Source: JBLMZH01 sp050258715 (lineage in GTDB: Bacteria; Patescibacteriota; Doudnabacteria; UBA920; O2-02-FULL-48-8). From it: DNA of 5,562 bases. A model generated the notes under the pieces. The model worked only from the letters and a program-made list of their open reading frames with translations. It did no database searches and was not told where the DNA came from. Positions 1 through 5,559 of the stretch are shown one piece after another. Positions within the stretch are counted from its first letter, which is position 1, and every line of letters starts with the position of its first letter. The stretch is taken from NCBI GenBank assembly GCA_050258715.1, contig JBLMZH010000044.1, positions 1 to 5,562 of the forward strand, in the 5' to 3' direction. Made by a program: the position numbers and the translations under genes.

Positions 1-1183
1 AACCCATGACGGTTGCAACATTGATGCCAACCACCTCTCCGGACAAATTGATCAACGGCCCTCCGGAATTTCCGGGATTGATGCTGGCGTCGGTTTGGAT
101 CACTCCCGAAAGTTCTTCCGAACCTGACGGACTGCTGGCGGTGATGGATCTGTTCAGCCCGGAAATAATTCCGACGGAAACTGAATTGTCATATTCACCC
201 AAAGCATTGCCAATGGCCACAACAGTCTGTCCAAGTTTGAGACTGTCCGAATTGCCGAAGGCTGCCGGCTTGAAACCCTTGCCCGCGATCTTCACAATGG
301 CTACGTCGAACTTGTCGTCCCGATAAACCACAGTTGCTTCCTTTTGAGTGCCATCGGAGAGCAAAACCGTGTATGAGGCGGCTGTATCGTAGACAACGTG
401 CCTGTTGGTCATAATATAGCCGTCAGAACTGATAAGGAACCCGGTTCCTGCGCCCACTTTCTGCCTGACCGTGCCTTTCTGCTGATAAACCGGAATTTGA
501 ACGCCAAAATCCTTGAAAAACGGATCGTTGCCAAAGGGATTTTGATAAACGACCTCAAGCTTTGGCACATCTTTGGAAACCACGATCGAGACCACCGATG
601 GCGAAACTTTTGACACGGCATTGGTCAAAAGATCATCCTGGGATTTTTGCCTGACCTCTTGCCGGTTCTTGAGCTCGTTGATCGAAACCTGGTTTTCTTC
701 CTGGCCGGTCGTGACTGACTTGATCTTGCCTTCAAGGCTCTTGATCTGGCTTTCAAGCTGGCTGACCTTGGCCTGACTCTCCGCGTCCTTCACTGCCTGA
801 TTTCCCATGACCCAATAGTATCCGGCCATAAGCAAAAGAATGATCGCAATCAAGGCCGCCGTAAAATATCCGGCCCACCGCGGCACCAGCTGCTTTTTCA
901 TGAAGTTGTCGGATTTGGCAGCTTTTGTCCCGAGATAATTCTTGTCAAAAAAAATTTTGTCGGGGTCGAAAAAATTTGGACTGACCTCGAAATGCGGCCG
1001 CTTCTTAAACTCGTCTTCCAAGGCTTCCATGTCAGGGTGCGCGGCGTCCCCTTCAGTTGAAGGTTTTTGATTGATTTCGTAATTGATTTCGGGCGGATCA
1101 AAAGGCTCGGAATTTTGGTCCGGCGCTTTTGGCGTTTCGCTGTTTTCAACAGGCTTTGGATTTTGGTCCTTAAGTTCTTCCAT
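1..1183 (-). CDS. htrA: HtrA/DegP-type trypsin-like serine protease, membrane anchored (3' end outside window)
   Basis: This is an envelope serine endoprotease that would degrade or refold damaged exported proteins; the symbol is given at family level only. 394 codons are visible and the frame is open at the left edge. Residues 1-94 form an acidic, Pro/Asn-rich tail, probably cytoplasmic. Residues 103-125 are one hydrophobic helix preceded by K96, K97 and R102, so the rest should face outward. Residues 128-185 are rich in Gln, Glu, Lys and Ser and probably form a coiled-coil stalk. The protease domain follows with a complete triad: H262 in TNRHVV, D293 in FDVAIVKI and S373 in NPGNSGGPL (371-376 is GNSGGP). 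The rest of the protease domain and any PDZ domain lie beyond the window. The start is well fixed: it is the first ATG after an in-frame TAA at 1196-1198 and lies 15 bases after the gpsA stop. No SD is visible before it, so translation probably depends on coupling to gpsA. Confidence 0.93.
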   Translation of the reverse strand, partial: MEELKDQNPKPVENSETPKAPDQNSEPFDPPEINYEINQKPSTEGDAAHPDMEALEDEFKKRPHFEVSPNFFDPDKIFFDKNYLGTKAAKSDNFMKKQLVPRWAGYFTAALIAIILLLMAGYYWVMGNQAVKDAESQAKVSQLESQIKSLEGKIKSVTTGQEENQVSINELKNRQEVRQKSQDDLLTNAVSKVSPSVVSIVVSKDVPKLEVVYQNPFGNDPFFKDFGVQIPVYQQKGTVRQKVGAGTGFLISSDGYIMTNRHVVYDTAASYTVLLSDGTQKEATVVYRDDKFDVAIVKIAGKGFKPAAFGNSDSLKLGQTVVAIGNALGEYDNSVSVGIISGLNRSITASSPSGSEELSGVIQTDASINPGNSGGPLINLSGEVVGINVATVMG

Positions 1184-1198
1184 GGCAAAATAATTTTA

Positions 1199-2089
1199 TC
1201 ACATTTTCGGGAACGATTTAACGAATCGGGTAAAGACCAATTCAGGCCGCTGTTTGCCAGCAATCACTTCATGCAAAAGGCTTAAGACGGGTAACTTTTT
1301 CTGCAGAGCGCGAAGCTTGCGCCACATGGGAGCGATCGACGACAAGCCTTCGCTCTCCATGTTCGTCGAACCCAAGCTTCCCAGTTCCTTGCCGACCCGG
1401 TGGTTTAATGAGCATTCCGAAAATCCTGTGGCCAAAAGATCGCCCACGCCCGCCGGACCGAACACGGTCGCGTGCCGGCCGCCAAGCGCATCAACTGCCA
1501 AAACCATCTCGCCTAAAACCTGGCTTAAAAGCCAGCTCCTGATATTCATGCCCCAGCCCAGGCTTTCCGCGATCCCAAACCCGATGGCGTAAATATTTTT
1601 TAAGATCGAGCAGGCTTCAACGCCGGTCAAATCAAACGAATGTTCCAGCCGGATTCCTGTCCCGGAAAAAGCCAGTGTTAGCCGGTGAAAAGAAAATTGG
1701 CTTTTGGATGCGAACACTCCGACGGCGCGATTACTGACCAGCTCTTCGGCCAGCATGGGCCCGGAAAGCAACCCAAACCTGTTTGTAGAAAAATTTTCCG
1801 TCAGCAGATCGAACGGCGTTTTGCCATCCGGTTCCATTCCTTTGGTCAGGCTTACTACCAGCGCATTTTTTGAAATCGTTTTCTTAATCTCATTGATAAC
1901 GCCGGCCAGAGCCGGAGAAGGCACGCAAAGAAACACAATATCCGAAGCCGGCAATATCTCATCCAGAGCAGGCTGTTCCAGAGCGAGTTTCTTATTCTTA
2001 TCGTGCCAAAAGACCCGATTCTCCGGTTTTAGCACTTCGCCCAGAGCAGTTCCCAGTTCGCCAGCGCCGATAATTGTGATTTGTTTCAT
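1199..2089 (-). CDS. gpsA: NAD(P)-dependent glycerol-3-phosphate dehydrogenase, short divergent form
   Basis: The family reduces dihydroxyacetone phosphate to sn-glycerol 3-phosphate for phospholipid synthesis in the cytoplasm. The 296 residues show an N-terminal Rossmann loop GAGELG (8-13), VPSPAL (56-61), LTKGME (81-86, K83), LSGPMLAEE (108-116), GVEACSILKN (156-165, with K164 the expected catalytic lysine), GPAGVGDLLATG (211-222, D217 and T221) and a late EG pair (247-248). Two features are odd. It is about 35-45 residues shorter than typical GpsA, mainly because the segment after the second Rossmann strand (around 30-48), where relatives carry an N...FLP region, is much reduced. The usual S-R-N-R substrate-phosphate motif reads S-L-N-H-R (227-231), so the Arg is L228. 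Dehydrogenase fold and family are secure; activity on the standard substrate is less so. A weak AAAGG lies 11 bases before the ATG. It is the first gene of a unit with the HtrA gene and follows a predicted promoter at 2111-2139. Confidence 0.88.
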   Translation of the reverse strand: MKQITIIGAGELGTALGEVLKPENRVFWHDKNKKLALEQPALDEILPASDIVFLCVPSPALAGVINEIKKTISKNALVVSLTKGMEPDGKTPFDLLTENFSTNRFGLLSGPMLAEELVSNRAVGVFASKSQFSFHRLTLAFSGTGIRLEHSFDLTGVEACSILKNIYAIGFGIAESLGWGMNIRSWLLSQVLGEMVLAVDALGGRHATVFGPAGVGDLLATGFSECSLNHRVGKELGSLGSTNMESEGLSSIAPMWRKLRALQKKLPVLSLLHEVIAGKQRPELVFTRFVKSFPKM

Positions 2090-2110
2090 TGGGATTTAAA
2101 CCTTTTCTTT

Positions 2111-2139
2111 ATTTTACCAAAAAAACGCCGCTTTTTCAA
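2111..2139 (-). promoter_or_regulatory. predicted sigma70-type promoter for gpsA-htrA
   Basis: Read on the minus strand, a -35 box TTGAAA (2139-2134) and a -10 box TAAAAT (2116-2111) are separated by exactly 17 bases; each box differs from consensus at one position. Initiation would fall near 2104, leaving a leader of only about 15 bases before the gpsA ATG at 2089. The promoter is embedded in the terminator of the gene before it. No other promoter-like pair was seen in the 83-base gap. Confidence 0.66.
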
Positions 2140-2146
2140 AGCAACA
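2119..2146 (-). terminator. intrinsic terminator of the glycosyltransferase-glycosidase unit
   Basis: In the minus-strand RNA, bases 2146-2138 pair with 2134-2126 to give nine contiguous pairs (three G.U) closed by a three-base loop, followed at once by seven U (2125-2119). It lies 27 bases after the glycosidase stop codon. The stem is modest in strength because of its wobble pairs, but the uninterrupted U tract supports the call. Confidence 0.62.
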
Positions 2147-2172
2147 AGGAAAGAAAACAATATCAAGCAAGC

Positions 2173-3465
2173 TTAAGAACTGGCAAAATCAAGCAGCGAA
2201 GCCGCGGTCCAAGCCTGGTAGCGGCAAGCGATCTTGCCGGCGGACGAGCAATAATCCGAAAATTGCCCGTCGATATAAACATAAAGCTCCATGGGCGAGC
2301 CGAAATGAGCGATGGCGTTAAGCACAGCTTTTTTCACTTTATCCGCCTCTTGCTGAAAGCCCAAGATCTCGAAGCCTTCGGCGATCATGCCGTTGTCGTG
2401 CGGCCAGATGGAACCGTTGTGATAGCTGTTGGGTTTGAAGTTGCGGGAAAATTTGCTCAAGGTCCTGATCCCCGCTTCGGGCTCGAACATGTCGGGCATC
2501 ATCAGGCGTTTAACAATGGCCGGAATGTGTTCCTGGTAGACGATGCAATCCACCCTTCCGTCCTCAGCCAAATTCATCGAAGCCCAAAGGCAATGCCCCA
2601 TGCTCGACCTCACTGATTTGAACTGATTGCCGTCCCCGTCCAGTTTCCAGGCCAAATAAAAATTGCCTTCGGGATCCTGGCACAAAAACTTTTCGTTGAA
2701 CCTCCGCTTCAGTTCGTCAGCGTGATTGTTGAGCTTCTCGGCCAAAGCCGGCTCGTAATTTTTGAAATAGTCAGCCCAAAGCCTGAATCCGAAATAGACG
2801 TAGGCTTGGACTTCGACCGGCGCCATCGGATATTTCAAAACGCCCTCAGTCTCATGGAACACGGACTCCATGCTGTCCATCCAGTTTTGCGTGATCAATC
2901 CGCCGTGAACGCGCTTCGGGGAAAGTTCGTAATCGACGAAACCGTCTCCGTTGCTGTCGCCGTAGTTGAACACCCAGCCGATGGCGTCGTGGATATTGGA
3001 CATGAATTGCGTCAAAAATTCTCCGTCGTTGGAAGCCTGCCAATAGCGGTAAAACGCGATGAGCAAAAGCGGCGTGGCGTCAACGCTGTCGTAATTGCGA
3101 AACACCAGGTCCTTGTACAAAAACCACGGCCTGGCTGGCTCCTTCGTCAAATGCTCATACCTGTCCTTTCGAAGCTCGTGGATGCATTTGCCCGGCTGCT
3201 CCCCGCTCTCAATGTTCTCTTCCTTGCCCTGAAACTGGGCAAGATTAATCAAGGCCTTTCTGACGAGCCTTAAAATCTCGGGGTCCTTGCTTCGTTTGTA
3301 TGCCCTTAGCAGCTTGAGGCAGGTTATGAGGGTGTCGCGGCCGAACACGCAGCCGAACCTTTCGTCGCGCGATGAGGCCATGATGCCCTGATCGCTCTCT
3401 AGCTGCTTGATGGTGTTAAGCCCAAGGTTCCAAAAATCGTTTTTGTTTGATGGTTGCTTGTCCAT
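2173..3465 (-). CDS. glycoside hydrolase of the glycogen-debranching / amylo-alpha-1,6-glucosidase type, catalytic domain only
   Basis: This is an (alpha/alpha)6-barrel glycosidase of the GH133/GH63/MGH1-like group, which cleaves alpha-glycosidic bonds by inversion. Family signatures appear in order: FGRD (41-44), GKCIHELR (92-99), NYDSVDATPLLL (124-135), a calcium-loop-like GDSNGDGF (169-176), QNWMDS (193-198), SSMGHCLW (287-294), GIRTLS (332-337), SYHNGSIWPHDN (347-358), PMELYVY (391-397) and QAWTAAS (417-423). By analogy D197 is the likely general acid and E393 the likely base. The 430 residues cover only the barrel; the N-terminal domain of the roughly 650-700-residue bacterial debranching proteins is absent. 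No signal peptide is seen, so it is probably cytoplasmic. The ATG at 3465 lies inside the preceding glycosyltransferase frame and has no clear SD. It is preferred over Met29 because residues 14-30 resemble the helix before the FGRD motif in relatives. Glycogen debranching is only one option; a glucosyl- or mannosylglycerate-type hydrolase is also possible. Confidence 0.86.
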   Translation of the reverse strand: MDKQPSNKNDFWNLGLNTIKQLESDQGIMASSRDERFGCVFGRDTLITCLKLLRAYKRSKDPEILRLVRKALINLAQFQGKEENIESGEQPGKCIHELRKDRYEHLTKEPARPWFLYKDLVFRNYDSVDATPLLLIAFYRYWQASNDGEFLTQFMSNIHDAIGWVFNYGDSNGDGFVDYELSPKRVHGGLITQNWMDSMESVFHETEGVLKYPMAPVEVQAYVYFGFRLWADYFKNYEPALAEKLNNHADELKRRFNEKFLCQDPEGNFYLAWKLDGDGNQFKSVRSSMGHCLWASMNLAEDGRVDCIVYQEHIPAIVKRLMMPDMFEPEAGIRTLSKFSRNFKPNSYHNGSIWPHDNGMIAEGFEILGFQQEADKVKKAVLNAIAHFGSPMELYVYIDGQFSDYCSSAGKIACRYQAWTAASLLDFASS

Positions 3466-4526
3466 GGATTGGTGTTTCTGCGTCTTTCTTGAATGATGTT
3501 GTAGTAGACCGTTTCGTAACCTTCCGCCATTCGCGAAGAATTGAAATTCTTAAGCGAGTATTCGCGGCAAGCCGAGCGGCTGATCTTCCCTATCTTTTTA
3601 ACACCTTCTGCGAGTCCTGTAAAATCAGAAGCCACAAATCCTGTTTTCCCGTTGATGACAACCTCCGATACGGAGCCTAGTCCCAGCGCAACCACAGGAC
3701 AGCCGCAGGCCATGGCTTCGATCATGGTCAGACCGAACGGCTCCGGCCAGGTAATAGGGTGCAGGAGACACAGAGCCTTTTTCATCAATTCGTTACGCTC
3801 CCCTTCGTCAACCTCGCCGATCCATTTAACCAGATCGGAATGGCGCCTAAGCCTCGGTTCGACCTCCTTCTTAAAATAATCGGCAATGTGCAAAACGTCC
3901 CGGTCGAGCTTGGCCGCGATAACCAATTTAATTTTAAGTTTGACTGCCAGCTCAATAGCAATGTGCGTTCCCTTTTCCGGATCAATGCGGCCGACGTAAA
4001 GCAAATACTTGTCCGGCTGGTCCGAGAAGGGATAATGTTCCATGTCCAATCCGTTATAGACCGTGGCGGCAAAATTGACGCCCGGAGCCGAGGCCTTCTG
4101 GCTTTTGGAAATCGCGACTACCGGAACCTTGTCAAAGGTTTTGAAATAGCGGGCGGTCAGCGGAGAAAACGGTCCGTGCCAGGTTGTGACCACCGGAGTC
4201 CTTGAAAGACTGGCCATTGGCAGATTGAGTCCGGGATTGTGATCGTGAATAATGTCGAACTTCTCGTTCATGGAATAGGCCAAGCCGCCGTTCATGAGGC
4301 TGTAGAGGTTGCTGCCATAAATGTCGGGGAAACGGAATTCGCGCAGCGACTTTGGAACCACTGAGATCAGGCGCGCGGAGCTGACCGAATCTCCGGAAGC
4401 AAAGAGCGTGACCTTGTGCCCTTTTTTGACCAAGGCTTCGGTTAGGGCGTAAATGACCCGTTCAGTGCCCCCGTATTTCTTGGGCGGGACCCTTTCCGCA
4501 ATTGGGGCGATTTGAGCGATTTTCAT
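3399..4526 (-). CDS. GT4-family glycosyltransferase
   Basis: This is a retaining GT-B glycosyltransferase, transferring a sugar from a nucleotide-sugar donor to an unknown acceptor, probably at the cytoplasmic side. In its 375 residues the N-terminal Rossmann domain carries the glycine-rich loop PPKKYGGTERV (14-24), LFASGDS (41-47), FDIIHDHN (90-97) and TTWHGPF (114-120). The C-terminal donor domain begins near YVGRIDPEKG (177-186, with R180 and K185 expected at the donor phosphates) and contains the E-x7-E motif EPFGLTMIE (E262 and E270). There is no signal peptide or membrane helix. The fold is complete by about residue 346; the last 29 residues, rich in Asn, Thr and Ser, lie mostly in the region that overlaps the next gene and look like read-through tail. 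The start has a good SD, AAAGGA at 4541-4536, nine bases from the ATG. The companion glycosidase downstream suggests a shared glucan, glycolipid or compatible-solute pathway; donor and product cannot be told. Confidence 0.92.
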   Translation of the reverse strand: MKIAQIAPIAERVPPKKYGGTERVIYALTEALVKKGHKVTLFASGDSVSSARLISVVPKSLREFRFPDIYGSNLYSLMNGGLAYSMNEKFDIIHDHNPGLNLPMASLSRTPVVTTWHGPFSPLTARYFKTFDKVPVVAISKSQKASAPGVNFAATVYNGLDMEHYPFSDQPDKYLLYVGRIDPEKGTHIAIELAVKLKIKLVIAAKLDRDVLHIADYFKKEVEPRLRRHSDLVKWIGEVDEGERNELMKKALCLLHPITWPEPFGLTMIEAMACGCPVVALGLGSVSEVVINGKTGFVASDFTGLAEGVKKIGKISRSACREYSLKNFNSSRMAEGYETVYYNIIQERRRNTNPWTSNHQTKTIFGTLGLTPSSS

Positions 4527-4535
4527 CGGTATTTG

Positions 4536-4541
4536 TCCTTT
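4536..4541 (-). promoter_or_regulatory. ribosome binding site of the glycosyltransferase
   Basis: AAAGGA on the minus strand lies nine bases before the ATG at 4526. It fixes the start, since the next in-frame ATG would remove the glycine-rich loop of the first domain. Confidence 0.8.
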
Positions 4542-4592
4542 GTTTAATCACGCGAACCAGGCATGTTTATCAAAAATTAACTGCTTTGTCTT

Positions 4593-4609
4593 TTATGCAG
4601 GAAGCATAA
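4593..4609. other. small perfect inverted repeat TTATGC/GCATAA
   Basis: A six-base perfect inverted repeat with the five-base spacer AGGAA lies about 70-80 bases before the glycosyltransferase start, where its promoter would be expected. It might be an operator half-site pair or a short RNA hairpin, but an element this small can arise by chance. Confidence 0.3.
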
Positions 4610-4615
4610 TCAAAT

Positions 4616-4712
4616 AATTGAAGATTAAAAATTGAAGATTGAAAATTTATTGAAAATTACGAATTGAAGATTATTAATAAATCTTCAATTTTTTCATTTT
4701 CAATTTTCAATT
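4616..4712. repeat. AT-rich intergenic repeat cluster with an 11-bp perfect palindrome
   Basis: The 11-mer AATTGAAGATT occurs three times directly (4616-4626, 4630-4640, 4662-4672) and once inverted (4680-4690). The third copy and the inverted copy form a perfect 11-bp stem around a seven-base loop. Variant units of the type TTGAAAATT fill the spaces (4641-4658), and their inverted form follows at 4699-4712, so the whole segment is a loose long palindrome. It holds no gene. It occupies most of the 268-base gap between the glycosyltransferase and the exported protein, where no confident promoter was recognised. Similar TTGAAAATT-type repeats are recalled from genomes of uncultured small bacteria, but copies elsewhere cannot be checked here. 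Confidence 0.8.
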
Positions 4713-4714
4713 AT

Positions 4715-4746
4715 AAAAGACGCACCTATGGGATGGCGCGCCTTTT
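4715..4746 (-). terminator. intrinsic terminator of the exported-protein gene
   Basis: In minus-strand RNA, 4746-4735 pairs with 4726-4715 in an uninterrupted 12-bp stem with an eight-base loop. The core is GC-rich (GGCGCGCC against GGUGCGUC, two G.U pairs) and is flanked by A4 and U4. More A and U follow, then the repeat cluster. On the plus strand the two wobble pairs become A.C mismatches, so the structure points to termination of minus-strand transcripts only. It begins 48 bases after the stop of the exported-protein gene. Confidence 0.78.
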
Positions 4747-4794
4747 ACTATCATTAAGCTTGGATTGTTTTTTATTTCAATTTGTTCTGTCCCA

Positions 4795-5460
4795 TTACAT
4801 TGTAGCGGGAACAGTAGTGGGGATGGGGTAAAAGCGCAATTGTATATGCTTCATGCCTTGATTGTCGTAGCTCCAGAAATAATCCTGAAGACTTGCATCA
4901 AACAAAGGCACTCTTTCTTGAACTCCGTCAAAGTCAACATCAGCATAGATGTAAAGGAGGTATTTGCTGACATCCTGGAAAGATGATTTACCGGCAGTTC
5001 GCTCCATTTTGAGCACACCTACTGAACAAATTTCTTCAGTGAGTCCGGTATCAGGGTTCACAACGGTAGTTGTCGCACAAGTATTCATACTTGCTTGACC
5101 ACCTGGCTTGCCCAGGGTGCGGACATAAACCGAGTAGGTTGTGGTACCGCTATTGGTAGGGTCAGGATTGGGAAGCTGGAAGGCGGCTTTGCCGTCGGTT
5201 CCATTTGCATCCAATACCTGGTATTCGCCCTGAGTAAGCATAATCCTCGTCTTACCAATAAGCGGGACGAAAATCACATGCCCGGTTGAATCGGTCATGT
5301 CAGCGGTCTTCGGGTTCTGAACACCAATGATGTTCAGGTTGTAATGAGCTCCGGAAGGAGCGCCATTGCCGGAAGCGGCCTGTGAACCGAACGGAGAAGC
5401 AGTCATGGCCAGAACACCGGCCAACACGACAACTCCTAAAACTGGAAAGATCTTTTTCAT
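4795..5460 (-). CDS. exported protein of unknown function with a DxDxDG motif
   Basis: The function is not recognised. The 221 residues begin with a clear signal peptide: MKK, a hydrophobic core (about 5-20) and a likely signal peptidase I site after SQA (26-28) or one residue later. There is no lipobox cysteine and no second membrane helix, so the protein should be released to the periplasm or outside. The mature part is Thr/Asn/Gly-rich and probably beta-rich. It contains HYNLNIIGVQNPK (39-51), GHVIFVPL (60-67), two cysteines (C128 and C145) that could form a disulfide, DVDFDG (174-179), which matches a calcium-binding loop pattern, and a C-terminal aromatic stretch DYFWSYDN (193-200) followed by IQLRFYP (206-212). 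The pattern resembles hypothetical exported proteins of uncultured bacteria as I recall them, without an assigned role. It has its own promoter, a strong SD and its own terminator, so it is a single-gene unit that is probably well expressed. Confidence 0.87.
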   Translation of the reverse strand: MKKIFPVLGVVVLAGVLAMTASPFGSQAASGNGAPSGAHYNLNIIGVQNPKTADMTDSTGHVIFVPLIGKTRIMLTQGEYQVLDANGTDGKAAFQLPNPDPTNSGTTTYSVYVRTLGKPGGQASMNTCATTTVVNPDTGLTEEICSVGVLKMERTAGKSSFQDVSKYLLYIYADVDFDGVQERVPLFDASLQDYFWSYDNQGMKHIQLRFYPIPTTVPATM

Positions 5461-5466
5461 TTAAAT

Positions 5467-5477
5467 TCACCCCCTTT
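5467..5477 (-). promoter_or_regulatory. strong ribosome binding site of the exported-protein gene
   Basis: AAAGGGGGTGA on the minus strand (ending about six bases before the ATG at 5460) matches the 16S tail complement at nearly all positions. It is by far the strongest SD in the window and fixes the start at the MKK of the signal peptide. Confidence 0.85.
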
Positions 5478-5530
5478 CTATGGTGGGATTTTTAGACCTA
5501 AAGCCAAGCCTTTGATCAGCTTGACGGGAA

Positions 5531-5559
5531 AATATATACCCCAAGCAATTAAGTGTCAA
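5531..5559 (-). promoter_or_regulatory. near-consensus sigma70-type promoter for the exported-protein gene
   Basis: On the minus strand a perfect -35 box TTGACA (5559-5554) and a -10 box TATATT (5536-5531, one mismatch) are separated by 17 bases. Initiation is expected near 5524, giving an untranslated leader of about 63 bases. The leader holds only a weak CAAGC/GCTTG hairpin (within roughly 5505-5523) and no recognised riboswitch. Confidence 0.8.

Noticed and set aside
2089..2616. Plus-strand open frame of 175 codons opposite the glycosidase
   Set aside because: It lies antisense to a gene with clear family motifs, has no recognisable domain and crosses the promoter-terminator region; it is a shadow frame.
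2722..3273. Plus-strand open frame of 183 codons
   Set aside because: It is fully antisense to the conserved core of the glycosidase, and its hydrophobic and charged pattern mirrors the complementary codons.
3434..3446. Canonical -1 slippery heptamer in the GT/GH overlap
   Set aside because: There are A5 and T5 runs, but no X XXY YYZ heptamer in the glycosyltransferase frame; programmed frameshifting is therefore not claimed.
3759..4205. Plus-strand open frame of 148 codons opposite the glycosyltransferase
   Set aside because: It is antisense to the GT4 domains and shows no signal or motif of its own.
4547..4615. Promoter for the glycosyltransferase unit
   Set aside because: Boxes such as GATAAA and CATAAA exist, but none has a convincing -35 at 16-18 bases; the AT richness makes chance matches likely.
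4616..4712. Possible CRISPR array
   Set aside because: The units are only 11 bases, spacing is irregular (3 and 21 bases), one copy is inverted and no unique spacers or cas genes are present.
5461..5524. Possible riboswitch or attenuator in the leader of the exported-protein gene
   Set aside because: The leader is only about 63 bases with a 4-5 bp weak hairpin, and no known aptamer core or T tract is visible.
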